Positions 8,485-17,197 are shown, counted from the first letter of the stretch. The stretch: 64,000 nt of DNA from Sphingobacterium sp. UGAL515B_05 (GCF_033097525.1 NZ_CP109907.1:4898001-4962000); one strand, 5' to 3'. Notes: generated by a model not told the origin, from the sequence alone. Numbers and translations: made by a program.

Positions 8485-9258
8485 CTAAAGGTTTATGCTT
8501 GTGGCAGCTAGTATTCCTCCGGATTTCTTGTCCTGCTCGAAAGCGATGATTTCCCATGCATGACCGGTTTCCGGAAGTTTAAAAGAAAAACTGTCCTGGG
8601 CTTTAGTGCCCATGCTCTTTAGCTCGCGTACAACCTGCACATGGGAGAGGGCTTTTCCGGCGTTCTCTCCCGCAGATACCTGAGAGGAAGCGTGTTTTTG
8701 GACAAGAGCGACCAGGATGTCCGAATTTTTGGAGCTAGAGGATGATACATAAGCGATCTGGATATTTTTACCTTCGGCTTTCAATACTTTTAAAGCAAGG
8801 GTTTCAGTATGTTGTTCTAGCATCGCGGACTGGATGCCGCTGATGACTTTGCCTGTTTCCGATCCGACCATTTCCTGTTTGCCATTGATGACCATCTGGG
8901 GGGTATATAAGGTACTTACATTCATCCATGTGGCGTACTGTTTCTGTCTTTCGGTAAAACTGCTTTTGCTGAAGCGATCTTTCCATCCCTGATGATCCCA
9001 GTAATCGACATGAAAGGCCATGATATAAAGTTTTTTATTCAGATTATCCTTCTCAAGTTTTGCAATAAGCTCATCTGCGGAAGGGCAACTCCAGCAACCT
9101 TCTGAAGTAAAGAGCTCGACCACGGCGAAGCTTTTGTCTGAGTTGCTGCTTTTGATCTTTTGCAGTTTTTTATCATCATTGATACCCTTGAAGGCCATGA
9201 TCAGGGCAATGATCAAAGGCAGGCTCAAAACGTATAGTATTTCTTTTATTGATTTCAT
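8485..9258 (-). CDS. DUF1223 thioredoxin-like exported protein
   Basis: 257 residues with an N-terminal hydrophobic anchor or signal (about 7-24). The DUF1223 hallmark VVELFTSEGCWSCP has a CxxC pair (Cys55, Cys58) in a thioredoxin-like fold, followed by the family pattern HVDYWDHQGWKDRF and TPQMVINGKQE. Members are predicted periplasmic or membrane-attached redox proteins without a firmly known substrate. It lies 33 nt after the DsbD-N-like gene, forming a two-gene operon consistent with thiol chemistry in the envelope. Confidence 0.88.
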   Translation of the reverse strand: MKSIKEILYVLSLPLIIALIMAFKGINDDKKLQKIKSSNSDKSFAVVELFTSEGCWSCPSADELIAKLEKDNLNKKLYIMAFHVDYWDHQGWKDRFSKSSFTERQKQYATWMNVSTLYTPQMVINGKQEMVGSETGKVISGIQSAMLEQHTETLALKVLKAEGKNIQIAYVSSSSSKNSDILVALVQKHASSQVSAGENAGKALSHVQVVRELKSMGTKAQDSFSFKLPETGHAWEIIAFEQDKKSGGILAATSINL

Positions 9259-9291
9259 GATCTAAATTTTTAAGCTGTTTATAGTTTGTTG

Positions 9292-9750
9292 TTAGTTGAA
9301 GATTTTTAGGGAGAAGCCGAAATCCTGTGGCGGAACACATACCTGATCGCTGCACTGCATAAACTGAATGGTTCCCCGGATTGTTCCATTTTTGCCCTTT
9401 AATCTGATCTTCTGACCGAACTCGACCTCATTTTCAAAATAGGTAACTGGCATGCCCAGAAGTTTATCAAACTTCAACAGTGGGCTGGGCTGGCTCACAT
9501 TTCCCACCAATTGGTAAGATCTGTCAGGCTCGAATTTAAAATTCATCTTGATCGGGCTTTGGGGGCTGTTTCCCAGTGCATACATATGCCATCCAGGGGC
9601 GATCCTGGCCTTCATCCAGATTTCTCCTTCTTTGGGGGATTTCCTTTTAAGCGTGCATTCCCATGTCACCTGACCGGATAAGGTCTGTCCTTTTGAATGT
9701 GAGCAGAACATCATTAGAACGGTCACTACTAAAATTGCTAATCTGTTCAT
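9292..9750 (-). CDS. DsbD N-terminal-domain-like protein
   Basis: 152 residues with a signal peptide (about 1-21, ending SKG). The mature protein matches the DsbD alpha-domain family: WHMYALG, then QCSDQVCVPP with Cys133 and Cys138, which corresponds to the active cysteine pair of that domain. In this stand-alone form the membrane and thioredoxin domains of full DsbD are absent. It probably accepts or passes electrons in the periplasm, possibly to the DUF1223 partner encoded next; this pairing is inferred from co-transcription only. Confidence 0.82.
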   Translation of the reverse strand: MNRLAILVVTVLMMFCSHSKGQTLSGQVTWECTLKRKSPKEGEIWMKARIAPGWHMYALGNSPQSPIKMNFKFEPDRSYQLVGNVSQPSPLLKFDKLLGMPVTYFENEVEFGQKIRLKGKNGTIRGTIQFMQCSDQVCVPPQDFGFSLKIFN

Positions 9751-9788
9751 TTCTATATTTTTAATTGTTAAAACTTAAATTCTTTGTA

Positions 9789-9862
9789 CAAATAGAGCGG
9801 AATTATGCTCTCGCTGCCACTGTAAACTGCTTGAAGTAGACGTTCTAAGCCCTGAAATGGAC
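9789..9862 (-). promoter_or_regulatory. Promoter with two 21-nt-spaced operator-like repeats
   Basis: On the minus strand GTCCATTTCAGGGC starts at 9862 and GTCTACTTCAAGC at 9841, 21 nt apart. A TATTTG core starts at 9794, 47 nt after the second repeat. The plus strand also holds ACAGTTTGG, a full match to the LytTR half-site consensus. Confidence 0.6.
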
Positions 9863-9886
9863 AGTTTGGAACATAAAGGAAAATCA

Positions 9887-11185
9887 TCACAGTTGATCCC
9901 GTAGCGTTTTAAAAGCGTTCCTCATTTCCTGGGTGAAGAGCTCCGGCTGTTCCCATGCCGCAAAGTGCCCACCTTTTGGTGCGATATGATAATAGTATAA
10001 AGAAGGATAAGCCGCTCTCGACCAGCTTTCTGGTGCTTGATATATTTCATGCGGAAATACTGAAATAGCTACAGGAATTTTTATGCGCTTTGTTTGCTGA
10101 TGTTCGGAACTGAAATTGTTGTTATTATTTTCCCAGTAAAAGCGGGACGAGGATGCTCCGGTATTGGTTAGCCAATACAAAGTTATATCGTCAAGGATCG
10201 CATCGCGGCTAATTACCTTTTCTGGCTGGAGGTTACTTTCTGACCACTCAGCGATCTTTTCGTATAAAAACGCTGCTAGTGCAGTTGGAGAATCAGAAAG
10301 CAAATAGCCTGTAGTTTGTGGCCTAGTCACCATCATCCCGCCATACGCTGCGTTTCTGCCAAAGAAAGCGCGCATTGAATTATAAGCCTTTGTTTCTTCT
10401 GGAGAAAGACTTGTCGGAGCGGGATCACCGGCGTTGATTGGTTTTACCAGGTCTGCAGGGATTGTGGCCGGCATGGTTAGGTGGATACCCAATAGCCCCG
10501 AAGGAGCCTGTCTGGCAAGCGCGTCGGAGATTACAGACCCATGGTCTCCACCTTGAGAAACATATTTTGTGTAGCCCAGGCGTTTTACCAAAATATCCCA
10601 GGCTTTGGCAACACGGTCAGGGTTCCAGCCAAGTTCTTTAGGGATTTCGGAAAATCCATATCCTGGAATTGCGGGGATGATAACATCAAAGGCATCTTCA
10701 GCTTTACCACCGTATTTGACGGGATCTGTCAGTGGGCCTATAGCATCAATAAATTCCAGGGGTGATCCTGGCCATCCATGTGTAAGGATAAGGGGTAAGG
10801 CACCTTTTTCCTTTGAACGCACGTGAATAAACTGTATGTCAAGTCCATCAATCTTGGTGACAAACTGTGGCAGCGCGTTCAGTTTGTTTTCAAGTTTATG
10901 CCAGTCATAGCCATTTCCCCAATAATTGATCAGTTCTTTTAACTGGGCTAGTTGTATGCCCTGTGATTCATCGTTTACCGTTTCGCTATCTGGAAACCGG
11001 GTCTCCGAAATACGTCGTTTCAGTTCATCAAGTTTATCCTGCGGAATATTGATTTTATAAGGTCTGATACCAGTTTCTGAGTTTACACTTTCCGTTTTTG
11101 CTATGGTGCGCTGTGCACTTGTAATTGAAGGAATACATAGTGCGCATGTCGCTACCATAAGGATTGTTGTTATTTTTGTCTTCAT
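9887..11185 (-). CDS. Exported epoxide hydrolase (EHN family)
   Basis: 432 residues. A signal peptide (about 1-24, ending TSA) is followed by the EHN N-terminal region (RPYKINIPQDKLDELKRRI, about 41-59) and an alpha/beta-hydrolase domain. HGWPG is at 136-140, the nucleophile is Asp214 in QGGDHG, and the base is His407 in KGGHFAAWEQPELF. This order matches juvenile-hormone/microsomal-type epoxide hydrolases, which hydrate epoxides to diols. Export to the periplasm is unusual for the class and fits the neighbouring exported genes. It forms a single-gene unit with its own operator-bearing promoter. Confidence 0.88.
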   Translation of the reverse strand: MKTKITTILMVATCALCIPSITSAQRTIAKTESVNSETGIRPYKINIPQDKLDELKRRISETRFPDSETVNDESQGIQLAQLKELINYWGNGYDWHKLENKLNALPQFVTKIDGLDIQFIHVRSKEKGALPLILTHGWPGSPLEFIDAIGPLTDPVKYGGKAEDAFDVIIPAIPGYGFSEIPKELGWNPDRVAKAWDILVKRLGYTKYVSQGGDHGSVISDALARQAPSGLLGIHLTMPATIPADLVKPINAGDPAPTSLSPEETKAYNSMRAFFGRNAAYGGMMVTRPQTTGYLLSDSPTALAAFLYEKIAEWSESNLQPEKVISRDAILDDITLYWLTNTGASSSRFYWENNNNNFSSEHQQTKRIKIPVAISVFPHEIYQAPESWSRAAYPSLYYYHIAPKGGHFAAWEQPELFTQEMRNAFKTLRDQL

Positions 11186-11230
11186 TTCTTTTTTGTTTTA
11201 GATTTTACAATCTGATTTCTTTTGTTGCAA

Positions 11231-11283
11231 CAAATGTATGTGGGGCGGTGTGGGTGTTAAACGGAGAATAGGTTCAAGTGGAC
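11231..11283 (-). promoter_or_regulatory. Promoter and operator-like site of the epoxide hydrolase
   Basis: On the minus strand GTCCACTTGAACC starts at 11283 and a TACATTTG element ends the promoter, with CATTTG starting at 11236, a distance of 47 nt. TACATTTG is an exact TAnnTTTG match. A second repeat 21 nt away is weak. Confidence 0.6.
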
Positions 11284-11483
11284 ATATTCACAGGTGAGCT
11301 GGGAGTTTTAAAGCTCGAACAGGAAGTTCCATTTTTATAAATCGGATTGAAAGTAAGATATCGGCAGATAAAAGAACCGGCTATGAAGGATTTTGATAGA
11401 AAGCATTGTCCTGTAATCAACATAGAGGTACTTTTCTATCAAACTATATGAGTCGCGGAATTGACTAATTCACTTACAATATT

Positions 11484-11536
11484 GTCCGCTTCAACTGTTT
11501 TGGGTATGTACTGCGTTGAGGATCGTTTTAAGTTTG
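11484..11536 (+). promoter_or_regulatory. Promoter and operator-like site of the lipoprotein hydrolase
   Basis: GTCCGCTTCAACTG starts at 11484, a weaker copy GACTAATTCACTT lies 21 nt upstream, and AGTTTG starts at 11531, 47 nt downstream. The reverse complement contains ACAGTTGAA, 8 of 9 to the LytTR half-site consensus. Confidence 0.6.
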
Positions 11537-11563
11537 CTTCAGAATCATTAAAACAATAATAAA

Positions 11564-12511
11564 ATGAAGACAACCAGAAAATTTACTATCGCAGGCGCCC
11601 TATGTTTAAGCCTTTTTTCCGCAGTATCAATTTCGTGTAGCAACGATAATGATTTACGAATAGGGCAGGAGACAACTATTGTAAATCACAAAAATGCTAA
11701 GACCAGCTTTATCAATGTGAAAGGAACAGATTTCGCTTACCGAAGTTGGGGTAAAGACGGAGGAATTCCGCTAGTATTACTACCTGGAACAGGTGGTTCT
11801 ATGGATGATTGGGATCCTGTCGTGACCGACGGTCTAGCGAAAGAATACAAATTGATCATATTTGATAATAAAGGAGTGGCATCTTCCAAAGGAGCTACCC
11901 CCAATACTATCCAGGCAATGGCTAACGATGCCATCGATTTTATCAGAGCAATGAATTTAGGGAAGGTCAATATTATGGGATTTTCAATGGGCGGATTCGT
12001 GGCTCAAAGAATTGTTTTGACGGATCCCGAACTAGTTAATAAAATAATTTTAGCTGATAGTGGGCCTAAAGGAGCTATTGGTCTTGCCAATCTTCCAAAT
12101 ATAATTGCTGGAAGTGCCGGACTTAGCCCTGAAGATTCCTACTTAAAATTCGGATTTACCGATTCACAGTCAAGTATTGCGTCTGGAAAATCGTCTTATG
12201 CTAGAGTTCATCAACGGATAATTGATAGAGATCCAGTGCTTAGCGATGCCAGTACATCTGCTCAGTTTAGAGCTATACTAACCTGGGCACAGCCAGATCT
12301 CGAAGCACTTGATGAAATTAAGGCTATTAAAAAACCTGTTTTAATCGTACATGGTGATCAGGACCTTCCAATCTCTATTCAAAATGCCCATAATATGAAA
12401 CAAAATTTAGAAAACTCTATTCTTTTAGAGTTTTCAGATTCAGGGCACGCTGCATTTTATCAAAATTATGATACTTTTTTGGCGAGGGCTGTCGCATTTC
12501 TTGCTCAATAG
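11564..12511 (+). CDS. Alpha/beta hydrolase lipoprotein
   Basis: 315 residues with a lipoprotein signal ending VSISC (Cys25), so it is probably anchored in the envelope. The Ser-type alpha/beta-hydrolase features are complete: PGTGGS oxyanion loop (~74-79), nucleophile Ser141 in GFSMGG, the acid near VHGDQD (~263) and His in SDSGHAAF (~296). It is likely an esterase or lactonase with unknown substrate. It is transcribed divergently from the epoxide hydrolase, and both promoters carry the same operator-like element. Confidence 0.87.
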   Translation: MKTTRKFTIAGALCLSLFSAVSISCSNDNDLRIGQETTIVNHKNAKTSFINVKGTDFAYRSWGKDGGIPLVLLPGTGGSMDDWDPVVTDGLAKEYKLIIFDNKGVASSKGATPNTIQAMANDAIDFIRAMNLGKVNIMGFSMGGFVAQRIVLTDPELVNKIILADSGPKGAIGLANLPNIIAGSAGLSPEDSYLKFGFTDSQSSIASGKSSYARVHQRIIDRDPVLSDASTSAQFRAILTWAQPDLEALDEIKAIKKPVLIVHGDQDLPISIQNAHNMKQNLENSILLEFSDSGHAAFYQNYDTFLARAVAFLAQ

Positions 12512-12607
12512 GTTATTTGGAATAAAAAATGATAAATAGCTAATAGTTCGTTTGAAACGCTTATTAAACAGCGGACTACAAAAGCTTGTTAGTTATTAAT
12601 GGTCTTG

Positions 12608-12653
12608 ATACTAAAAGTAAAGCACGATTCTTTAGGCACTTTACTTTTAGTAT
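12608..12653 (+). terminator. Terminator hairpin
   Basis: A perfect 15-bp inverted repeat (ATACTAAAAGTAAAG / CTTTACTTTTAGTAT) with a 16-nt loop lies 96 nt after the hydrolase stop. The stretch from here to 12880 holds no gene I can support. Confidence 0.7.
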
Positions 12654-12879
12654 TTTATAGAACTTTCGTTTTTAATATTTTTAAAGAAGGATTATAATGG
12701 ACAACACTTGGATTGTCCCTCGATACAGGATTCTGATCAGTCAAAATCAGATGAAATTCCCATCATTAAATAACAGGGGATATGTATAGCGATCTATATC
12801 TTATAACCTTTAACAATCCAATTTTTAAATCCATTCGTACCATAAGGTGGCTCAGGAAATGCGTCACGAACGGATTTCG

Positions 12880-13234
12880 GATTTACTGAAATATTTGAGG
12901 ATGGAGAAATGATTACAACTACTATTTCAAAAGAAATTCGAACAGATTATTTAATTAAGCTATTAGAAGGTTTTGGATTTGAAAGGGTGACACAAATTGA
13001 CTATAATTGCGAAAGGATAGTCGACTGCACAACAGGATAAACTAAAGCGTATGGTTTCTCAAACTTTACTGTTTTCTTTGAAATAGAAGGGGGGGCGTCA
13101 ACCATATTTGGCTTTCGATTTGCTCATGGGTTTCTTTAGTGGAAATTTCAGTAGAAAAATTTGAATTGGTTAAGTTAGTCCAATATAGTTTAGGAGAAGA
13201 ATGTGACTTGATTTTAATGAAAATATGTAATTGA
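12880..13234 (+). pseudogene. Decayed small gene of unknown function
   Basis: A coding-like frame reads MITTTISKEIRTDYLIKLLE from the ATG at 12909, stops at TAA 13038-13040, continues in the same frame as TKAYGFSNFTVFFEIEGG to a TAG near 13138, and then resumes one frame over as VEISVEKFELVKLVQYSL to a TGA at 13234. About 110 residues in all, with one nonsense codon and one frameshift. I do not recognise the family. It resembles the size and composition of the orphan small proteins elsewhere in this accessory zone. Confidence 0.5.
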
Positions 13235-13353
13235 TGTGCGGATTTTTGAGATTTTACTCAATACAATTTGTCGAATTATTTGAAGTCAATTATTTCGGAT
13301 AGATATGACGTTTAGATAGAAAAAATATTGGGCATTTTGTTATTTTATATAAT

Positions 13354-13800
13354 ATGGCGAGAGGAGATAAATTATATTTTCAAGCTCTCAAAGAAGCGAG
13401 CAAAAATACTGATATAGGAGATTCAAATGCACTTGAATTATTAAATAGAGCGATTGACAAGGGTAACAGTAAAGCGCAATATGCTTTAGCGACATGGTAT
13501 CTATATGGGAAAACCGTCAAAAAAGATTATAAAGTAGCCGTTAAGCTGTTATTTGAATCATCCCTTCAGAACAATGAATTGGCCTGTTTTGATTTAGCCG
13601 TTTGTTATGAGAATGGTTTTGGCATAAAAAAGAATATGAAAAAAGCTTTCTTGTTTTATTCTAAGGCTATCTTACTTGGTGAGAGACAATCTATTTACGA
13701 AGTTGGCCGCTGTTATTATTATGGCATTGGAGTTAATAAAAACCTCGACCTGGCTAACATATATCTTGCTATAGCCAGTTTGCATGGCATAAAAACGTAA
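13354..13800 (+). CDS. Sel1-like repeat protein
   Basis: 148 residues built from about three Sel1-type repeats of ~36 residues. Each has the alternating pattern A-x-x-x-L-A-x-x-Y-x-x-G (for example AQYALATWYLYGKTVKKDY, FDLAVCYENGFGIKKNMKKA, YEVGRCYYYGIGVNKNLDLA). Such alpha-solenoids bind other proteins. No signal peptide is seen, so it is probably cytosolic. The partner is unknown and no operon is apparent. Confidence 0.8.
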   Translation: MARGDKLYFQALKEASKNTDIGDSNALELLNRAIDKGNSKAQYALATWYLYGKTVKKDYKVAVKLLFESSLQNNELACFDLAVCYENGFGIKKNMKKAFLFYSKAILLGERQSIYEVGRCYYYGIGVNKNLDLANIYLAIASLHGIKT

Positions 13801-14103
13801 CTGAGTTTAAATTTGATATGAATGCTGCAAATAATAATCAGATATAAATCATTTCTTTTGAGGAATTTGGTGTCGAATAAATAGGAAAGGTGGGAAGTTC
13901 TTATGTGAAGGAAGTTTTGGGTAATCTTGGGGTAAGGCCAAAATTTAAAGTTTCGCTTTGTATTCCGCGAAGCCAGTTGTTTTGACTTTTTTCTTAAATT
14001 TATTCAATTAATTGGCTTTGGCTTACTGTGTTGCTAAATTGAAATTTTCGCTTCAGTTTCTGCCAATGGCGCCAAGCCCCCAAACGTTTTAAGAAATGCG
14101 AAA
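13801..14103. other. Intergenic stretch without a supported gene
   Basis: AT-rich in its first part, then a GC-richer tail (14040-14095). No coding-like frame, tRNA or convincing terminator was seen. Confidence 0.4.
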
Positions 14104-15024
14104 ATGACGACAATGATGAAAAGCGCAACACTTTTAATTTTCGGTTTGACTTTGGTATTTAGCCAAGTTTCTGGACAAACATTTAAGCAACAATTCAACG
14201 AACTTGTTTCTAAAAACGACACGTTAAGTCAACAACAGCTTTTAGACAAATGGGAAAAAGCAGACAGCAATGACCCTGAACTTTATATCGCTTATTTTAA
14301 CTATTTTGTGAAAAAGAGTAATAAAGAAGTTGTAACTCTTGGACAAAACCCAAAGGGAACTGACGTTCTTCAGATTATGGATCAAGACAGTTCTAAAAAA
14401 GAGCCTGTTGCTTATATATATGGTGACACTTACTATGATCAAAACATTTTAAAAAAGGGTTTTGACTACATAGACAAAGGGCTTGCAAAACATCCGAACA
14501 GACTTGATATGCGTTTTGGTAAAATTTATTTGCTCGGACAAATTGAAGACTATGAAAAATTCACAGCTGAAATTATCAATACGATTGACTATTCTGATGT
14601 AAACAAAAACAAATGGACATGGGCAGACAACACCCCACTTGACGACCCCCAAAATTTTATGCTTAGTTCAATACAAGATTATCAACTTCAAATTTACAAC
14701 ACTGAAAATGACAGCTTGATTGAAAATATGAAACGAATTGCCGAAGCCGTTTTAAAATATTACCCTGAACATATAGAGAGTTTATCAAATATTTCAATCG
14801 TCTTTATGCTGCAAAAACAGTATGACAAAGCTCTTGACACTCTTTTGAAAGCCGAGAAACTAAAACCAAAGGACTACATTGTTTTGAGCAACATTGCACA
14901 AACATATAAACTAAAAGACGACGCAATAAATGCAATTAAATATTACGAACTGACAATCAAATACGGAGACGACCGAGCTAAAAACTACGCAAATGGACAA
15001 ATCGAAGAACTTAAAAAGAAATAA
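14104..15024 (+). CDS. Exported TPR-repeat protein
   Basis: 306 residues. An N-terminal signal peptide (about 5-24, ending VSG) predicts export. The C-terminal part has tetratricopeptide-like helices: ESLSNISIVFMLQKQYDKAL, KPKDYIVLSNIAQTYKLK and DAINAIKYYELTIKYGDD, with conserved small and aromatic positions. Earlier parts (DMRFGKIYLLGQIEDY) also fit TPR spacing. It is likely a periplasmic protein-interaction scaffold. ATGs at codons 4 and 5 are alternative starts. The gene stands alone. Confidence 0.75.
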   Translation: MTTMMKSATLLIFGLTLVFSQVSGQTFKQQFNELVSKNDTLSQQQLLDKWEKADSNDPELYIAYFNYFVKKSNKEVVTLGQNPKGTDVLQIMDQDSSKKEPVAYIYGDTYYDQNILKKGFDYIDKGLAKHPNRLDMRFGKIYLLGQIEDYEKFTAEIINTIDYSDVNKNKWTWADNTPLDDPQNFMLSSIQDYQLQIYNTENDSLIENMKRIAEAVLKYYPEHIESLSNISIVFMLQKQYDKALDTLLKAEKLKPKDYIVLSNIAQTYKLKDDAINAIKYYELTIKYGDDRAKNYANGQIEELKKK

Positions 15025-15112
15025 AAGCACTTATATTCTCTGGCAGCAAAAATGAGACTGCGCATTATCATCAAATTAGTATTGCGTCACACGCAATAAG
15101 GCATCAATTGAA

Positions 15113-15313
15113 TCAGTTGAATTTCTTCGTTTTCATTGAGCTCGTTTGGTTTCTTCTTTCTTTTAAATGATGTCGTTCTGGTTTCAGCATTTGGATAACC
15201 GCATTGTATTTCCCTCCGCGTTGGAACGAATATGTTTCAATATCGTCAAATGGGAAACCGTTTATAAAATAGGCAGAGGTTATTGAGTCGGCGTGTAAGC
15301 AATCTTTTGACAT
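15113..15313 (-). CDS. Short unknown ORF
   Basis: 66 residues from the ATG at 15313 (MSKDCLHADSITSAYFING). The composition is protein-like (FPFDDIETYSFQRGGKYNAV), with a basic C-terminus. I recognise no family and see no promoter or terminator, so it could be a fragment of a larger lost gene. Low confidence. Confidence 0.3.
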   Translation of the reverse strand: MSKDCLHADSITSAYFINGFPFDDIETYSFQRGGKYNAVIQMLKPERHHLKERRNQTSSMKTKKFN

Positions 15314-15427
15314 ATAAAAATTCAATAATAGTTATATCCTAAACGTTCAAAAGATTCATCTTTTTGTATATAATTATTATATAACTAAGCAGCTAATTTA
15401 CATATCTAATTTGTATCTTGATTCAAC

Positions 15428-15562
15428 ATGGTTAATCTGGTTATAAGGAAAGTACTGAACGATTATGTCTCTTTCATAAACGACCTCAAACTTCATTTAT
15501 CTTCTAGGTGGAAATTTCAATTAATCAAAAATAATTTAAATTATGAAAAAGGTTCTCTTTAG
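15428..15562 (+). pseudogene. 5' fragment of a paralogue of the 31556 gene
   Basis: MVNLVIRKVLNDYVSFINDL parallels MIILIIRKILNDYVAFIDDF of the gene at 31556, and the ~35 bp upstream (TAATTTACATATCTAATTTG) are also shared. After about 25 codons the similarity ends and the frame runs into the start of the C39-like gene. This is a truncated copy whose promoter may now serve the downstream gene. Confidence 0.7.
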
Positions 15563-16100
15563 TTTGGTTGTGTTAATATTGACATTGGTTATTTTTGATG
15601 CGAAGGGACAAACAAAAAAAGACAACAAATACGATTTTTTTGATACCGTTGTAAACAACCACAATCAAATATTCCAGGCTTCGGGTATCCCCTCGGCCGT
15701 CGAAATGGTGCTAAAGTATTGTAAAGCGGTGGATTTTAATTTTTATGACTTGCAGATTAAATGGCAAAATAGAACGGATGGTTCTTTCCATGAATTTGAC
15801 AAAAAGGAATTATACGGAGTTACTTTTTCCCGGAAATTTAATTTACCGCGGGATGAAAGTTTTCCTATGGATAGTCTTTTTCAAACGATAGAAAATGAAT
15901 TGAAATCTGGTAAAAAGGTAATCATCGCGCTTCAGGTGGAAACAGGTTGGTCCATTTTTGTCGTCTATAAACAAACTTTGGATGGTGAATTTGTTTCTTA
16001 CAGCAAATATGGAAGCCATACAACGATACTTAGAAATACAAAAGAAATTGTGAAAAAGTCTAATGGTACAGAAATCATAACGTACAATATTCTGTCTTAA
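15543..16100 (+). CDS. Exported papain-like (C39-type) protein lacking Cys and His
   Basis: 185 residues with a signal peptide (about 1-22, ending KGQ). The core looks like a peptidase C39-like domain: NHNQIFQASGIPSAVEMVLK would hold the catalytic Cys, but residue 48 is Gly, and ETGWSIFVVYKQT would hold the catalytic His, but residue 137 is Ser. A tandem copy immediately downstream has Cys48 and His137. This copy is therefore open but predicted catalytically dead; it could bind peptides or be on its way to loss. The start is fixed by the match to the downstream copy, including 20 nt of upstream sequence. Confidence 0.7.
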   Translation: MKKVLFSLVVLILTLVIFDAKGQTKKDNKYDFFDTVVNNHNQIFQASGIPSAVEMVLKYCKAVDFNFYDLQIKWQNRTDGSFHEFDKKELYGVTFSRKFNLPRDESFPMDSLFQTIENELKSGKKVIIALQVETGWSIFVVYKQTLDGEFVSYSKYGSHTTILRNTKEIVKKSNGTEIITYNILS

Positions 16101-16152
16101 TTTTGGGAAGATGCCAGCATTTCTTATTTTATAATCAAAAATAATTTAAATT

Positions 16153-16716
16153 ATGAAAAAGGTCCTCTTTAGTTTAGTTGTGTTAATATTCACATCTTTT
16201 GTTTTTCATTCGAAGGCTCAAACACAAGAAAAAGATAATTTTGAGTTTTTTGACACTGTCATAAACAACCACAATCAACTCTTTCAAATGTCTTGTATCC
16301 CATCTGCTGTCGAAATGATTCTAAAGTATTATAAATTAGTGGATTTTGATTTTTACGGTTTACAAAACGAATGGAAGAACAAAACTGATGGCTCTTTTCG
16401 TGATTTTGACAATAAACAACTATACGGTATTACTTTTTCTCAATAATTTGTTTTGCCTCGGAATTCAACCTTTCCGATGGACAGCCTTTTCCAAACTATA
16501 GAAAACGAGTTGAAGTCTGGGAAAAAAGTGATTATCTCACTTCCAACAGACGGCAACTGGCATATGTTTGTTGTATGTAAACAAACTCTAGATGGAGACT
16601 TTGTATCATATAGCAAACTCGGAAGTCATACATTAATACTTAGAAATACAAAATACATTGTGAAAAAATCTAATGGTACGGAAATCATGACTTATCGCAC
16701 TCCATCTGGTATGTAG
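16153..16716 (+). pseudogene. Tandem C39-like copy with intact Cys/His but a nonsense codon
   Basis: The copy is closely similar to the preceding gene, including the start region. It keeps Cys48 in FQMSCIPSAVEM and His137 in GNWHMFVVCKQT. A single TAA at 16444-16446 replaces the residue equivalent to Lys98 of the first copy, and the same frame then continues for ~90 codons (LPRNSTFPMDSLFQTIENEL). Without readthrough only a 97-residue fragment lacking the His is made. No frameshift is present, so this is a recent inactivation or a suppressed stop. Confidence 0.85.
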
Positions 16717-16912
16717 CCTTTTTAAGATTTTAATCCAATGATTGCATTAGTGTTACATAGTGATTGCATAGCAGGTTATTGGTTTTATAACTCCAATGGG
16801 ATCTTAGCATATCAGTTATTACTGTTTTGGAATAAATATAGTCCAACTAGCATAAGTTTTGATCAAACTTGTGAAGAGGGTCAAAACTTATTTTACACTA
16901 ACGAGACTCATT

Positions 16913-17011
16913 TATACCGACCATGAACTGATGGTGAAAAGTAATGCCTATACAAATTTGGCGGTGATCGGTATTTGGGCGTTTATTTTCTTCTCTTCGG
17001 GACTCCATATA
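16913..17011 (+). pseudogene. Fragment of a paralogue of the small membrane protein at 34828
   Basis: The frame reads MVKSNAYTNLAVIGIWAFIF, parallel to MKSNAYTNLAVVGILALIFF of the gene at 34828; the nucleotide match is close. No start codon or first helix is present. It shows that pieces of the 31-35 kb segment are duplicated here. Confidence 0.75.
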
Positions 17012-17115
17012 CAACAGTTACAAGGAGAGCTATAAAATCCAATAAGTGGGTTTTAGAATTTAATGAAAATTCGGATGTAGAGAAAATAGTTAGAAAATAT
17101 AATATTAATGGATAA
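17002..17115 (+). pseudogene. C-terminal fragment of an unknown gene
   Basis: An open frame without a start reads TPYTTVTRRAIKSNKWVLEF and ends KIVRKYNING before TAA. It begins inside the preceding fragment in another frame, so a recombination junction lies near 17005. Family not recognised. Confidence 0.4.
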
Positions 17116-17145
17116 ATCAGATGAGGTATTTTGCTAGAAATTACT

Positions 17146-17173
17146 GAAGGCCGAATTGTCTAGTCTGGCCTTC
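17146..17173. terminator. Terminator-like hairpin
   Basis: GAAGGCC at 17146-17152 pairs with GGCCTTC at 17167-17173. It lies between converging units and resembles the hairpin after the small membrane gene at 34828, from which the neighbouring fragment derives. Confidence 0.55.
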
Positions 17174-17197
17174 CCAAATGAAATTCAACCATAACTA

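Noticed and set aside
16738..16926. Plus-strand frame of 62 codons
   Set aside because: It ends inside the fragment related to the 34828 gene in another frame; no coding-like composition.
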